DNA of 34,824 bases from Bacteroidota bacterium (GCA_963169595.1 CAUJFM010000030.1:1-34824), one strand, 5' to 3'; positions 16,008 to 24,411 are shown, numbered from the stretch's first letter. Translations and numbers: made by a program. Notes: generated by a model not told the origin, from the letters alone.

Positions 16008-16979
16008 ATGCTCACAGGCCTTTTCCGAAGCAACCAGCCCGCCGTGCTGCTCACCGCCTTGGTGCTGGTGCCGTTGCTCTTCGCCGGTGCGTTCACCGGT
16101 GCTCCGGTCCCGGAAGGGGTGCACATGGTCCTGTTCCAGGTGTTGCTGGACAAGGCGGGTGCTTCGGCAGCCGTGCAGGGGGGCATCGCCATCGGCCTGG
16201 TGCTCATCCTCACCCTGCAGCTCGCATCACTGGTGAACAACACCGAGCAGACCGACCGGCGCAACCACTTGGTGGTCTTCCTGTTCCCGGTGCTGTTCGC
16301 CCTGTTCCACCGCTCCGTGCTGCTGGACCCCGCGCTGGCCGGCATGCCACTGGTCATCTGGGCCATGCGGAGGGCCTGGTCCATCACCAACGTGGGTCCG
16401 GCGCTGGGTCCCCTCTTTGACGCTGGGCTGCTGCTCGGGCTGGCGGCGCTCGTCTACTTGCCGTACACGTTCCTGGTGGTGGTGGTCTGGGCCTCCGTCT
16501 CGGTGATCAGGCCCTTCCAATGGCGGGAGTACCTGATGCCCGCGTTGGGTGCCGCCGTGGTGTTCTACCTGGCCTGGGGGGTGCTTCATTTGAACGGCCT
16601 CACCCCCTGGCGCCCGCTGCTCACGGTGGCCGATACCCGTCTCCCGGCGCTGGAGGCCGCACCGTGGGCCTGGCGTTGGCTGCGTGCCGGTGTACTTGTT
16701 CCCGTGCTGCTGGCCGCCTTGTACGAGTTCACGGTGAGCTACCAGCGGGGGGTGATGCAGGTGAAGAACCTCCGTTCCTCCTTCCTGGCCCTGGGGGCCG
16801 CCCTTTCGGTGGTGGTGGGCGGGGTGTACGCGTTGAACAACGCCTTTCCGCCCGTGCTGCTGGCCGTTCCGGTCTCGGTGGTGGCCGTGCACGGTTTCCT
16901 GGGGAACCGCCGCATGGCGTTGCGGGAGCTGGCCTTGTGGGTGCTGCTGGCGCTCGCGCTCTGGGCGCAATGGACCTGA
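16008..16979 (+). CDS. DUF6427-like polytopic membrane protein
   Basis: A 323-residue integral membrane protein with about eight to ten predicted helices. The N-terminus MLTGLFRSNQPAVLL fits the FRxxxP-type start seen in DUF6427 proteins. Typical loops include NNTEQTDRRNHLVVFLFPVLF, PLFDAGLLLGLAALVY and RPFQWREYLMPALG. The family is widespread in Bacteroidota and often lies near purD, but no biochemical role is established. The ATG at 16008 is chosen because it starts that motif; an extension to 15963 would overlap the divergent neighbour's promoter. The 68-base gap to purQ holds the purQ promoter element, so the two may be transcribed separately. Confidence 0.7.
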   Translation: MLTGLFRSNQPAVLLTALVLVPLLFAGAFTGAPVPEGVHMVLFQVLLDKAGASAAVQGGIAIGLVLILTLQLASLVNNTEQTDRRNHLVVFLFPVLFALFHRSVLLDPALAGMPLVIWAMRRAWSITNVGPALGPLFDAGLLLGLAALVYLPYTFLVVVVWASVSVIRPFQWREYLMPALGAAVVFYLAWGVLHLNGLTPWRPLLTVADTRLPALEAAPWAWRWLRAGVLVPVLLAALYEFTVSYQRGVMQVKNLRSSFLALGAALSVVVGGVYALNNAFPPVLLAVPVSVVAVHGFLGNRRMALRELALWVLLALALWAQWT

Positions 16980-17005
16980 GGTCCGGCGGACCGGTGCCTG
17001 CCGAC

Positions 17006-17013
17006 TACCTTTG
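17006..17013 (+). promoter_or_regulatory. -7 promoter element for purQ
   Basis: TACCTTTG, followed by CCGCGGCC, matches TAnnTTTG exactly and lies 34 bases before the purQ ATG. No clear -33 TTTG is seen upstream. Confidence 0.55.
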
Positions 17014-17047
17014 CCGCGGCCTGCAACCATGCGGGCCAGTGCTCCTG

Positions 17048-17737
17048 ATGAAGTTCGGCGTGGTGACCTTCCCCGGTTCCAATTGCGATGAGGACATGAT
17101 CAACGTCCTGGAGTCGCTCACCAGCAAACCCGTGGAGCGTCTCTGGCACAAGGAGCATGACCTCCGCGGCGTGGACATGGTGGTGCTGCCCGGCGGGTTC
17201 TCCTACGGCGACTACCTGCGCAGTGGGGCCATCGCGCGCTTCTCGCCCATCATGCAGGAGGTGGCCGCCCATGCCGCGAAAGGTGGCCTGGTGTTCGGGG
17301 TGTGCAACGGGTTCCAGGTGCTGTGCGAGGCCGGTCTGGTGCCGGGTGCACTGCTCCACAACGCGGGCCAGAAGTTCATCTCGAAGAACGTCCACATCCG
17401 CCGCGGCACCGCCAACACGGCCCTCACGAACGCTGTGCCCGACAAGGCGCTGAAGATCCCCATCGCGCACGGCGAGGGCCGCTACCACGCCGATGCCGCC
17501 ACCCTGAAGGCGCTGAAGGACAACGATCAGGTGCTCTTCCGTTACTGCGACGCCGAGGGCCGCATCACCGACACCGCCAACCCCAATGGCAGCCAGGACA
17601 ATATCGCCGGGGTGTGCAACAAGGGCCGCAACGTGTTCGGCATGATGCCGCACCCGGAACGGGCCTGCGATGAACGCCTGGGCAACACGGACGGCCGTTC
17701 GCTCTTCGCCTCCCTGTTGAAGGAGGTGCTCGCTTAA
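17048..17737 (+). CDS. purQ: Phosphoribosylformylglycinamidine synthase, glutaminase subunit
   Basis: A 229-residue class I glutamine amidotransferase that supplies ammonia to the PurL subunit of FGAM synthase, step four of purine synthesis. The start MKFGVVTFPGSNCDEDM and the catalytic triad are clear: Cys86 in FGVCNGFQ, His202 and Glu204 in MMPHPERA. Length is normal for a stand-alone PurQ, which implies a small PurL and a PurS elsewhere in the genome, rather than the single large PurL with its own glutaminase domain that many Bacteroidota use. Its TAA shares bases with the TAA of the convergent CotH-type gene through the palindrome TTAA. Confidence 0.96.
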   Translation: MKFGVVTFPGSNCDEDMINVLESLTSKPVERLWHKEHDLRGVDMVVLPGGFSYGDYLRSGAIARFSPIMQEVAAHAAKGGLVFGVCNGFQVLCEAGLVPGALLHNAGQKFISKNVHIRRGTANTALTNAVPDKALKIPIAHGEGRYHADAATLKALKDNDQVLFRYCDAEGRITDTANPNGSQDNIAGVCNKGRNVFGMMPHPERACDERLGNTDGRSLFASLLKEVLA

Positions 17738-19794
17738 GGAACCGTCACCCGGAGCCGCGGGGCGATGGTGCCCATCCGGGAAAGGTCGGCGACCTGCACC
17801 ACCGGGCCTCCGCGCACACCGCGCCATCCAGCGAACTCATGACCTGCGGCCGGCTCGATCGCCAGCGTGGCCGGTATCCCCGAAAGGCATAGCACCTGGC
17901 GACGCCCAGGAGGCAGTGCCAGGCCATTCAGCAGCACACGGCCCTGATCGGGTGGAGGCACCTCCACGGTCACGCGTTCCACCCGCCGTCCCGTTCGCTG
18001 TCCGAGGTAGGTGAACAGGTGCTGGGGGCGCTGGGAAACGAAGGCCTTCATCGCTTCCAAGGAGGCCGTGGGGGAGGGCCGGTCCAGTTCGTTGGACCAG
18101 CGGGCCTGGTCGGCTTCGAGCAGGTGTGCGTCCGCCGCGTGGATGCTGTCCGCGAGGTGGATGAGGTGGTCGGTGGCCCACGCCGAGGCCTGCAGTGCCG
18201 TGAGGCGGGCCAGCAGGCGCACTTGCAGGTCCGGATGACCGAGCAGCTGCGGGATGAAGGGTGTCTCCGGCTGGCTGGCGGCGCACATCCGCTCCACGCT
18301 GTTCTCATCGGCCGGTGCCCAGAGGTCCAGGTCGAAGAGCACCCACCGCCAGCGTCCACCCGGCATCCGGGGGCGGTAGCAGCGCACGTTCAGGTCGTGG
18401 TCCGCGCGGCCCGTGTACAGGTCCATGCAGGCCAGGTCGATGAGGCTCGCCAGGTCCAGCCAGGCTTCCAGGCTGTCGACTGGAGCGCCTGCTAGCAGGG
18501 CATCCCGTGCCGCCAGGAAACGCTCGTCGTTGCCCGACCGTTCCACCAGGGCAGGACCTTCCAGCACGTCCACGGCCTCGGCGCCACTGCATTGGGCCAG
18601 CCATTGCGCATCCTTGGGCGGCATGCGCCGGTAGAGCCCCCAGTGCGTGCCGTTCAGCCAGAGGTCCACCGGTGCGGAAGGCTGCACCTCCAGGGCGAGA
18701 CCATGCTGCTGCACCACCACCTCCATCAGCCGGTTGCGCAGGTAGGCGTGCGGACCGGCATCGGCGCGCAGCATCAATTCATCGCAGCGGGTCCCGTCCG
18801 CGAAGGCGAACAGCGCATCCTCCTCCGCGTACAGCTTCAACGACCGTTTGGCCAGCCCCCGTGAGCCGCTGCCGCTGATCCGCAGCTGCACAGGGGACAT
18901 GCGCCCATCGATGTCCTGGAAATGACCGGGTCGTTCCCAGAGGGCGCCTTGGCGGGTGTGGTTGGCCTGGGCACCGCTCACGAGGATCCCGAGGCTGTCG
19001 CTCCATAGGTGATGCGGGTCGGCCACCAGGTCCACGCGTTCCACCGGGCGTTGCTGCACATCCACCACCACGCAGCGCTCGGGTCCGGCCAGCTTGCCCG
19101 GCGCAACGACCTGGGCGCGCAGCACCGAGGTCCGCTCCACAGGGACCGGTCCGATGGCGGTCCGCGCTTCAGCCCGTGAGGGGTCCGATCCGTCCAGGGT
19201 GTAGCGGACGGCACATCCCTCCGGCGCCACCAGACGAATGGCGCAGGGACCGGCCAGGCACGCATCGAGGCCTTCCACCTCGGGCATCGGTGCACGGCCA
19301 CGCAGCGGTCCTTCTGCGCCGGCGCGGTTCGCCAGTCCGGGGCTGGTGCGGGTGAAGAAGCTCCATTCCGCAGCACCATCGGGCAGGCGGCCCACACCCA
19401 CGTCGAACGGCAGGGACGGGTAGGTGAAGAGGTCGCTGATGGTGAAGCCGTCCGCTGCGATGAGCAGCACCGTGCCGCCCGTGCGGTCCAGGGTGAAGCC
19501 CAGGTGCTCGGGTCCGCGCTCGGGATGCGCATCCGCCAGCAGCACCAGGTGGGCCTTGGGTGCCAGCGTGAGCGGGGCATCGATCACATGCTGCCGGCCC
19601 TGATAGGCGATGCGCATGCCGGCCAGCTGTGCGGTGCGGTTGCCAGCGTTGTACAGTTCGATCCAATCCGGTGTGCCGCCGTTCACCTCCAGCGCATGCT
19701 GGTTGGAGGCCAGCAGCTCGTTGATCACCACACGGGGCTGTGCATCGGCCAGGAAGGCGGAGAGCAGGAGGCCGATGGATGACGCGATACGCAC
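17734..19794 (-). CDS. Secreted CotH-kinase protein with lamin-tail and chitobiase-C-like domains
   Basis: A 686-residue exported protein (signal peptide about residues 1-19). Order of parts: a lamin-tail domain (about 20-150, VVINELLASN and WIELYNAGN); a chitobiase/beta-hexosaminidase C-terminal-like segment (about 180-250, VRYTLDGSDPS); then a CotH domain (about 255-560). The last shows GSGSRGLAKRSLKLY, YLRNRLMEVVV, RADHDLNVRCYR and the acidic FDLDLW at 487-492, which fit the CotH atypical protein-kinase core. A C-terminal beta-repeat-like segment (about 605-686, with HEFAGWRG) follows; no T9SS sorting signal is seen. The start is GTG at 19794; there is no in-frame ATG nearby. CotH enzymes phosphorylate spore-coat proteins in Bacillus; the bacteroidal substrate is unknown. 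Confidence 0.85.
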   Translation of the reverse strand: MRIASSIGLLLSAFLADAQPRVVINELLASNQHALEVNGGTPDWIELYNAGNRTAQLAGMRIAYQGRQHVIDAPLTLAPKAHLVLLADAHPERGPEHLGFTLDRTGGTVLLIAADGFTISDLFTYPSLPFDVGVGRLPDGAAEWSFFTRTSPGLANRAGAEGPLRGRAPMPEVEGLDACLAGPCAIRLVAPEGCAVRYTLDGSDPSRAEARTAIGPVPVERTSVLRAQVVAPGKLAGPERCVVVDVQQRPVERVDLVADPHHLWSDSLGILVSGAQANHTRQGALWERPGHFQDIDGRMSPVQLRISGSGSRGLAKRSLKLYAEEDALFAFADGTRCDELMLRADAGPHAYLRNRLMEVVVQQHGLALEVQPSAPVDLWLNGTHWGLYRRMPPKDAQWLAQCSGAEAVDVLEGPALVERSGNDERFLAARDALLAGAPVDSLEAWLDLASLIDLACMDLYTGRADHDLNVRCYRPRMPGGRWRWVLFDLDLWAPADENSVERMCAASQPETPFIPQLLGHPDLQVRLLARLTALQASAWATDHLIHLADSIHAADAHLLEADQARWSNELDRPSPTASLEAMKAFVSQRPQHLFTYLGQRTGRRVERVTVEVPPPDQGRVLLNGLALPPGRRQVLCLSGIPATLAIEPAAGHEFAGWRGVRGGPVVQVADLSRMGTIAPRLRVTVP

Positions 19795-19798
19795 CGGC

Positions 19799-19806
19799 CG
19801 AAATTA
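19799..19806 (-). promoter_or_regulatory. -7 element of the CotH gene at a leaderless distance
   Basis: On the minus strand this is TAATTTCG followed by GCCG and then the GTG start. The element ends 5 bases before the first base of the start codon, so transcription would begin at or next to the codon. Confidence 0.5.
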
Positions 19807-19826
19807 GGGGGATCGCCCCGGTGCGT

Positions 19827-19970
19827 TCAAAGGGCCTTGCGGGTGACGAAGTACCGCCAGGCCACGATGGCCTTCTGGAGCTTGGTGAGCCGCGTGAGGT
19901 CCTTGTCCCAGAGCTTGGGCAGCAGCAGCCGGTTCAGGCGGGCGAGCAGGCGGAAGAACGCGCGTTCCAT
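19827..19970 (-). CDS. 47-residue basic amphipathic protein downstream of the CDF exporter
   Basis: A short frame encoding MERAFFRLLARLNRLLLPKL, then WDKDLTRLTKLQKAI and VAWRYFVTRKAL. It starts 3 bases after the stop of the CDF exporter gene on the same strand, so it is probably translated from the same message. The sequence is rich in Leu, Arg and Lys and looks like an amphipathic helix, then a conserved-looking KLTKxQKAIxAWRYxVTxxAL segment. I recall similar 45-50-residue proteins in flavobacteria, sometimes mislabelled as SsrA-binding protein, but it is far too short to be SmpB. The regular codon pattern and the tight spacing argue that it is real. Function unknown. Confidence 0.6.
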   Translation of the reverse strand: MERAFFRLLARLNRLLLPKLWDKDLTRLTKLQKAIVAWRYFVTRKAL

Positions 19971-19973
19971 GGC

Positions 19974-20900
19974 TCAGTGGTGCTGGAGGTCACAGGGCTC
20001 GTGGGCCCATTCCAGTTCGATGGTGGCGTGGTGGATGCCCAGCGCGTGCAGCTCATCCCGCGCCTTGCACTTGATGGCCTGGGCCTGCGGAAGGTCCGCC
20101 GCGTCCACCACGATGTGCACGGTATGCACCACGAAGCTGCCATCGAGCGTCCACGTGTGCTGGTCGTGCAGGTCCTTCACATGGGGGATGGCCATGAGGC
20201 GTGTGCGCACCTCCTGCATGTCAAGGCCCGCCGGGATCTCCTGCATGAGGATGCCGGTTCCCTTCCGGAGTGTGCCGAGGGCATTCACGAGGATGAACAC
20301 GCTGATGGCCACGCTGAGCAGGGGGTCCATGATGGTCCAGCCGGTGAAGTGGATGATGACCGCACCGAGCAGCACGGCCGCCCAGCCGAGGACGTCCTCC
20401 AGCAGGTGCAGGTAGGCACCGCGTTCGTTCAGGGTGCCGCCGCCATGGAGCTTCCACGCCGCCAGTCCGTTCATCGCCAGACCGAACAGGGCGATGCCGA
20501 TCATGCCGGTGGCGTCGGGCGCGCCCGGGTCCCACAGCTTGGGCACGCTCACGGACAGCATGATCACGGACCCGATGATCAGCACCACGCTGGTGAGCCA
20601 GCCGCCCAGCATGCTGTACCGGCCATACCCGTAGCTGTATTGCGCATCCCTCCCCCGCAGGGCCACGCGCTGCAGGTACCACGCGGTGCCCAGCACCAGG
20701 CAGTCGCCGGCATCGTGCAGGGCATCGGTCAGTACGGCGATGCTGTGGGTCCAGAGACCGCCGGCCACTTCCACCCCGGTGAAGGCCAGGTTGATGAGGA
20801 AGGCCGTGCGCAGCGCCCGCGCACCCGCGGCGTTCACATGGCCATGCGGATGCTCATGGGGGTGATGGCCCGCGTGATCATGAGCATGGACGTGCGCCAT
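19974..20900 (-). CDS. Cation diffusion facilitator (Zn/Co/Cd exporter)
   Basis: A 308-residue CDF-family transporter (CzcD/ZitB type) that exchanges cytoplasmic divalent metal for protons across the inner membrane. The N-terminus is very His-rich (residues 1-21). Six transmembrane helices follow. The metal-site motifs are HxxxD in helix 2 (His62, Asp66 in ALHDAGD) and HxxxD in helix 5 (His165, Asp169 in HLLED), which favours zinc or cobalt. The C-terminal cytoplasmic domain contains VKDLHDQHTWTLDGSFVVH, typical of ZitB/CzcD. It lies 18 bases after the primase gene and 3 bases before a 47-residue gene. A -7-like element ends 5 bases before its ATG, so it may have its own promoter. Confidence 0.93.
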   Translation of the reverse strand: MAHVHAHDHAGHHPHEHPHGHVNAAGARALRTAFLINLAFTGVEVAGGLWTHSIAVLTDALHDAGDCLVLGTAWYLQRVALRGRDAQYSYGYGRYSMLGGWLTSVVLIIGSVIMLSVSVPKLWDPGAPDATGMIGIALFGLAMNGLAAWKLHGGGTLNERGAYLHLLEDVLGWAAVLLGAVIIHFTGWTIMDPLLSVAISVFILVNALGTLRKGTGILMQEIPAGLDMQEVRTRLMAIPHVKDLHDQHTWTLDGSFVVHTVHIVVDAADLPQAQAIKCKARDELHALGIHHATIELEWAHEPCDLQHH

Positions 20901-20904
20901 GTGG

Positions 20905-20912
20905 CGAAGGTA
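20905..20912 (-). promoter_or_regulatory. Possible -7 element of the CDF gene at a leaderless distance
   Basis: The minus-strand sequence is TACCTTCG followed by CCAC and the ATG at 20900. It fits the TAnnTTCG variant, but it also lies in the short primase-CDF gap, so it may be coincidental. Confidence 0.35.
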
Positions 20913-20918
20913 ACCGCC

Positions 20919-22871
20919 TCACCCCACGATGACCCGGCCCGTGCGCTTGGCCAGTTTCACTTTGATTGGCTCAAGTCGCATTTTCTCAGCAAGGATCACC
21001 AGTTGGTCTTCATACGAAGTACAAGAAAGTAGCTTCTCAGCCAGTTCCTTCAGCATACGATCCAACCGGCGCTCCTTCAGGATGTCGATGGCCTCCTCCA
21101 GCGCATGATAGAGCTGTTCGTTCTCGCGCTTCACATGGATCTTGTGGCGCTCCTTCCAGTTGGGGCTCAGCACGTGCCGTTCGGTGAGCAGGTCGATCGC
21201 GGTGCGGCGCCAATGCTCCTGGTCATGGCCTACATACCGGCCGGGGTCCACGGCATGGCCCAGGTTGCGGGTGTGGCGGTAATCCAGGTAGATCTCGCGG
21301 AACAGCGGGTCGTCGAAGAGGATGTCGTCGTGTGCGAGCAGCTCGAACATCAGTTCGGCCAGGCTCATCTCGTCCTCGGCCGGATTGCCGTGCTCGTCCT
21401 GCACCGGCACGCGGACCTGCTCATGGCCGTAGGCCAGCAGCATTCGCAGCAGGTCGCGTTCCTGCGGCGTGGTGCCGAGGTCCTCGACGGTGGGCTGCGG
21501 CGCGGCGATCTCCGGGGCCACCAGTTCCTCCGGCACGGCCTCTTCGCCGCCCAGCTTCTTCCGGAACTGCCGCCGCAGCACCTTGTTGGTCTCGCTGATC
21601 AGCGCCTGCTCGGGGATCTCCAGCAGCCGGCTGCACTGCTGCAGGTAGAGCGAGCGCAGCACCTGGTCGGGCACCAGGGCGATGCTCTCCACGATGTCGT
21701 GGATGGCGGCCGCCTTCTTCACCGGGTCGTTACCCACGTCCTGCATCAGCAGCCCGGCCTTGAACACCAGGAAATCCTGCGCGGTCCGCGTCAGGTGGTC
21801 CAGCACCTCGCTGCTGCTGTGGCCCTTGGCGAAGCTGTCGGGGTCCTCCCCCTCGGGGAAGGTCACCACCTTCACGTTGAGGCCTTCCTTCAGCACCAGG
21901 TCGATGCCGCGCAGGCTGGCCTTCATCCCCGCCGCATCGCCATCGTAGAGGATGCACACCGTGGGCGCGTAGCGCTTGATCAGGCGCACCTGATCCTCGG
22001 TGAGGCTGGTGCCGCTGCTGGCCACCACGTTGGTGATGCCCGCCTGGTGCAGGCTGATCACATCGGTGTAGCCCTCCACCAGGTAGCAGAGCTGCTGCTC
22101 CACGATGGCCTTCTTCGCCAGGAAGATGCCGTAGAGCGAGCGACTCTTGTTGTAGAGCGCGCTCTCGGGGCTGTTGAAGTACTTGGGCAGCTTCTTGTCG
22201 CTGCGCAGCGTGCGGGCACCGAAGGCGATGGGTTGACCACTAAGCCCCTGCACGGGGAAGGTGACGCGTCCGGCGAAGAAGTCCCAGGCCGTGCCGTCCT
22301 CGCGCCGCTTGATCCAGCCGGCCTTCTCCAGCACCTCGGGGTCGAAGCCGTGGGCCAGCGCCGCGCTGGCGAAGGTGCTGCCCTGCTCGGGCACATAGCC
22401 CAGCTGGAAGGCGCGGATGGTGGCATCGGTGAAGCCGCGCTCGTGGAAGTAGGAGAGGCCGATGCGGCGGCCCTCGTCCGTGTTCCAAAGCTGGTCCACG
22501 CTCCAGTTCAACGCCCACTGCTGCACCACGGCGAGGCTCTCGCGCTCGCTCTGTTCCAGCTGCTGTTCCGGTGTGCTCTCTTCCTCCGGCAGCTCGATCT
22601 GGTAGCGCTTGGCCAGCCAGCGGATCGTCTCCACGTAGCTGAGGTGCTCGTGCTTCTGGAGGAAGGTGATGGCATCGCCGCTCTCCCCGCAACCGAAGCA
22701 CTTGAAGATGCCGAGGTTGGGGCTGACGTTGAAGCTGGGCGTCTTCTCGTTGTGGAAGGGGCACAGGCCCAGGTAGCGGGGGCCTTTGCGCTTCAGCGCC
22801 ACGAACTCGCCCACGACCTCCTCCACGCGGACGGCGTCCTTCACCTGTTGGATGGCGTGCGGAGAGATCAT
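20919..22871 (-). CDS. dnaG: DNA primase
   Basis: A 650-residue primase that makes RNA primers at the replication fork. The N-terminal zinc-binding domain has Cys37, His40, Cys58 and Cys61 (LCPFHNEKTPSF and KCFGCGESGD). The catalytic core has FAGRVTFPVQ, GARTL and FNSPESALYNKSRSLYG. The TOPRIM fold follows, with VEGYTDVISLHQAGI, VASSGTSLT and CILYDGDAAG. The C-terminal region (about 430-650) is the helicase-interaction part, less conserved. The ATG at 22871 (MISPHAIQQVKDAVRVEEVV) is chosen because it gives the family's N-terminus, and a -7 element sits 18 bases upstream. Confidence 0.97.
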   Translation of the reverse strand: MISPHAIQQVKDAVRVEEVVGEFVALKRKGPRYLGLCPFHNEKTPSFNVSPNLGIFKCFGCGESGDAITFLQKHEHLSYVETIRWLAKRYQIELPEEESTPEQQLEQSERESLAVVQQWALNWSVDQLWNTDEGRRIGLSYFHERGFTDATIRAFQLGYVPEQGSTFASAALAHGFDPEVLEKAGWIKRREDGTAWDFFAGRVTFPVQGLSGQPIAFGARTLRSDKKLPKYFNSPESALYNKSRSLYGIFLAKKAIVEQQLCYLVEGYTDVISLHQAGITNVVASSGTSLTEDQVRLIKRYAPTVCILYDGDAAGMKASLRGIDLVLKEGLNVKVVTFPEGEDPDSFAKGHSSSEVLDHLTRTAQDFLVFKAGLLMQDVGNDPVKKAAAIHDIVESIALVPDQVLRSLYLQQCSRLLEIPEQALISETNKVLRRQFRKKLGGEEAVPEELVAPEIAAPQPTVEDLGTTPQERDLLRMLLAYGHEQVRVPVQDEHGNPAEDEMSLAELMFELLAHDDILFDDPLFREIYLDYRHTRNLGHAVDPGRYVGHDQEHWRRTAIDLLTERHVLSPNWKERHKIHVKRENEQLYHALEEAIDILKERRLDRMLKELAEKLLSCTSYEDQLVILAEKMRLEPIKVKLAKRTGRVIVG

Positions 22872-22889
22872 GGATGGCGGAGCGGGGCG

Positions 22890-22897
22890 CGAATTTA
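22890..22897 (-). promoter_or_regulatory. -7 promoter element for dnaG
   Basis: On the minus strand it reads TAAATTCG followed by CGCCCC, 18 bases before the dnaG ATG. The 131-base gap also contains an AACCGGTT palindrome at 22982-22989; no other gene or RNA is seen there. Confidence 0.45.
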
Positions 22898-23002
22898 CCG
22901 GTTCACGCGTGCTGTTCCGGAGGAGGAACAACGCTCAGACCCCGTCCCAGAAATACAAGCTCAAAATGCGAACAACCGTCCAACCGGTTGTCCACAGTCG
23001 CT

Positions 23003-23440
23003 TCAGCGCTGCGCCACCCCGGTGCTGTCGTAGGTCACGCGCCTCACCTCCTTGCCCAGGGGGTCGTAGAAGACCCAATCGCCCACGGTGAGGCCTTGGT
23101 GGTAGTGGCCGGTGTAGTAGGGCATCCCGTTCGCGTGGAACACCTCGGTGGGGCCCTCCTCCTTGCCGTTCCGGTAGGTCACCCGGCTGCGCACGCTGCC
23201 ATCGGGGAAGTAGGAGGTCCACGGGCCGGTGCGCACGCCTTCGATCAGTTCGCCTTCCATGCGCCCGCCATCCTTCGTGTGGATCACCTGGGGGCCGTTG
23301 GCCGGAGCGGCCGGCGTGCTGGCCGTGGTGTCCGCGGCGGGCGTGCTTGCAGGCGTTCCGGCATTGGGCGGGGTGCATCCCTGGGACAGGGCCAGCATCA
23401 GGACGAAGCAGGAGCTGCGCAGCATGGCGGTCACGGTCAT
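23003..23440 (-). CDS. MORN-repeat (YwqK-like) putative lipoprotein
   Basis: A 145-residue protein. The N-terminus is hydrophobic and ends in LSQGC (Cys22), a weak lipobox. A Thr/Ala/Pro-rich linker follows (about 23-48). Then come MORN-type repeats: DGGRMEGELIEGVRTGPWTS, YFPDGSVRSRVTYRNGKEEG, HANGMPYYTGHYHQG. Similar proteins are often annotated as YwqK-family antitoxin, but nothing here suggests a toxin-antitoxin role; an envelope lipoprotein is more likely. The ATG at 23440 overlaps the TGA of the polyprenyl synthase gene by ATGA, which supports this start and an operon; an internal ATG at 23425 is the alternative. Confidence 0.75.
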   Translation of the reverse strand: MTVTAMLRSSCFVLMLALSQGCTPPNAGTPASTPAADTTASTPAAPANGPQVIHTKDGGRMEGELIEGVRTGPWTSYFPDGSVRSRVTYRNGKEEGPTEVFHANGMPYYTGHYHQGLTVGDWVFYDPLGKEVRRVTYDSTGVAQR

Positions 23441-24411
23441 TTGATGCGTTCCACGGTGAGCTGCACCAGGGCCTCGAGGCTGTCCCGGGCGTCGTTGCGC
23501 GGGAAGGTGTGCAGCACGGCGATGGCCTCGTCGCGGTAGGCGTACATGCGTTCCCGGGCGTGGTCGATGCCGCCGGCCTTGGCCACGAGCTCCACCACGC
23601 GGGCCACGGCCTTGCTGTCCTCGTTGTTGTTCTTCACGGTGTTCACCATCCACCGGCGGTCGGCGGCGGACACGTGCTGCAGGGCATGGATCAGCGGCAG
23701 GGTGAGCTTCTTCTCCTTGATGTCCAGTCCCGTGGGCTTGCCGGTCTCGGCCCCGCTGCCATAGTCGAACAGGTCGTCCTTGATCTGGAAGGCGATGCCC
23801 ACCAGCTCACCGAACTTCCGCATGCGCTCCACCTCCTCCACGGGCCTGCCGGCCGCGCTGGCCCCGCTGGCGCAGCACGCGGCGATGAGGCTGGCGGTCT
23901 TCTGCCGGATGATGGTGAAGTAGACCTCCTCGCTGAAGTTGAGGTTGCGGCTCTTCTCCAATTGGAGCAGCTCGCCCTCGCTCATCTCGCGCACCGCATG
24001 GCTCACGATGCGGAGCAGCTCGAACTCGCCCTTGTCGATGGCCAGCAGCAGGCCTCGGCTCAGCAGATAATCGCCCACCAGCACGGCGATCTTGTTCTTC
24101 CACAGGGCGTTGATGCTGAAGAAGCCGCGCCGCAGGGGGCTGCCGTCCACCACATCGTCGTGCACCAGGGTGGCCGTGTGCAGCAGTTCGATCAGGCTGG
24201 CCGCGGTGAAGGCGCTCTCGTTCACCGGCCCGAACAGCCGGGCGCTGAGCAGGGTGAACATGGGCCGCATCTGCTTGCCCTTGCGCTTCACGATGTAGTG
24301 CATGATGCGGTCCAGCAGCGCGGCGCGGCTCCGCATGGCCTCGCGGAAATGGGGCTCGAAGGCCTTCATCTCCGCAGCGATCGGCCGCTGGATCTCGTCA
24401 ATGGACAGCAT
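23437..24411 (-). CDS. Polyprenyl (octaprenyl-type) diphosphate synthase
   Basis: A 324-residue trans-polyprenyl synthase that extends farnesyl- or geranyl-diphosphate with isopentenyl diphosphate, probably making the menaquinone side chain. The first aspartate-rich motif is HDDVVDGSPLRRG (Asp85, Asp86, Asp89), followed by NKIAVLVGDYLLSRG. The second is QIKDDLFDYG (Asp212, Asp213, Asp216), followed by GKPTGLDIKEKKLTLPLI. The length and the small residues before the first motif suggest a medium- or long-chain product (IspB-like), but chain length cannot be read with certainty. It is coupled to the downstream MORN lipoprotein gene by a 4-base overlap and starts divergently from a barrel protein gene. 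Confidence 0.93.
   Translation of the reverse strand: MLSIDEIQRPIAAEMKAFEPHFREAMRSRAALLDRIMHYIVKRKGKQMRPMFTLLSARLFGPVNESAFTAASLIELLHTATLVHDDVVDGSPLRRGFFSINALWKNKIAVLVGDYLLSRGLLLAIDKGEFELLRIVSHAVREMSEGELLQLEKSRNLNFSEEVYFTIIRQKTASLIAACCASGASAAGRPVEEVERMRKFGELVGIAFQIKDDLFDYGSGAETGKPTGLDIKEKKLTLPLIHALQHVSAADRRWMVNTVKNNNEDSKAVARVVELVAKAGGIDHARERMYAYRDEAIAVLHTFPRNDARDSLEALVQLTVERIK

Noticed and set aside
21105..23033. A 642-codon plus-strand frame opposite dnaG
   Set aside because: Antisense to a clear primase; composition (Val/His/Leu/Gln-rich, low complexity) is typical of a shadow frame.
23003..23440. Toxin-antitoxin role for the YwqK-like MORN protein
   Set aside because: It has a lipoprotein-like leader, no toxin neighbour, and is coupled to a polyprenyl synthase gene; the antitoxin label is a database habit.
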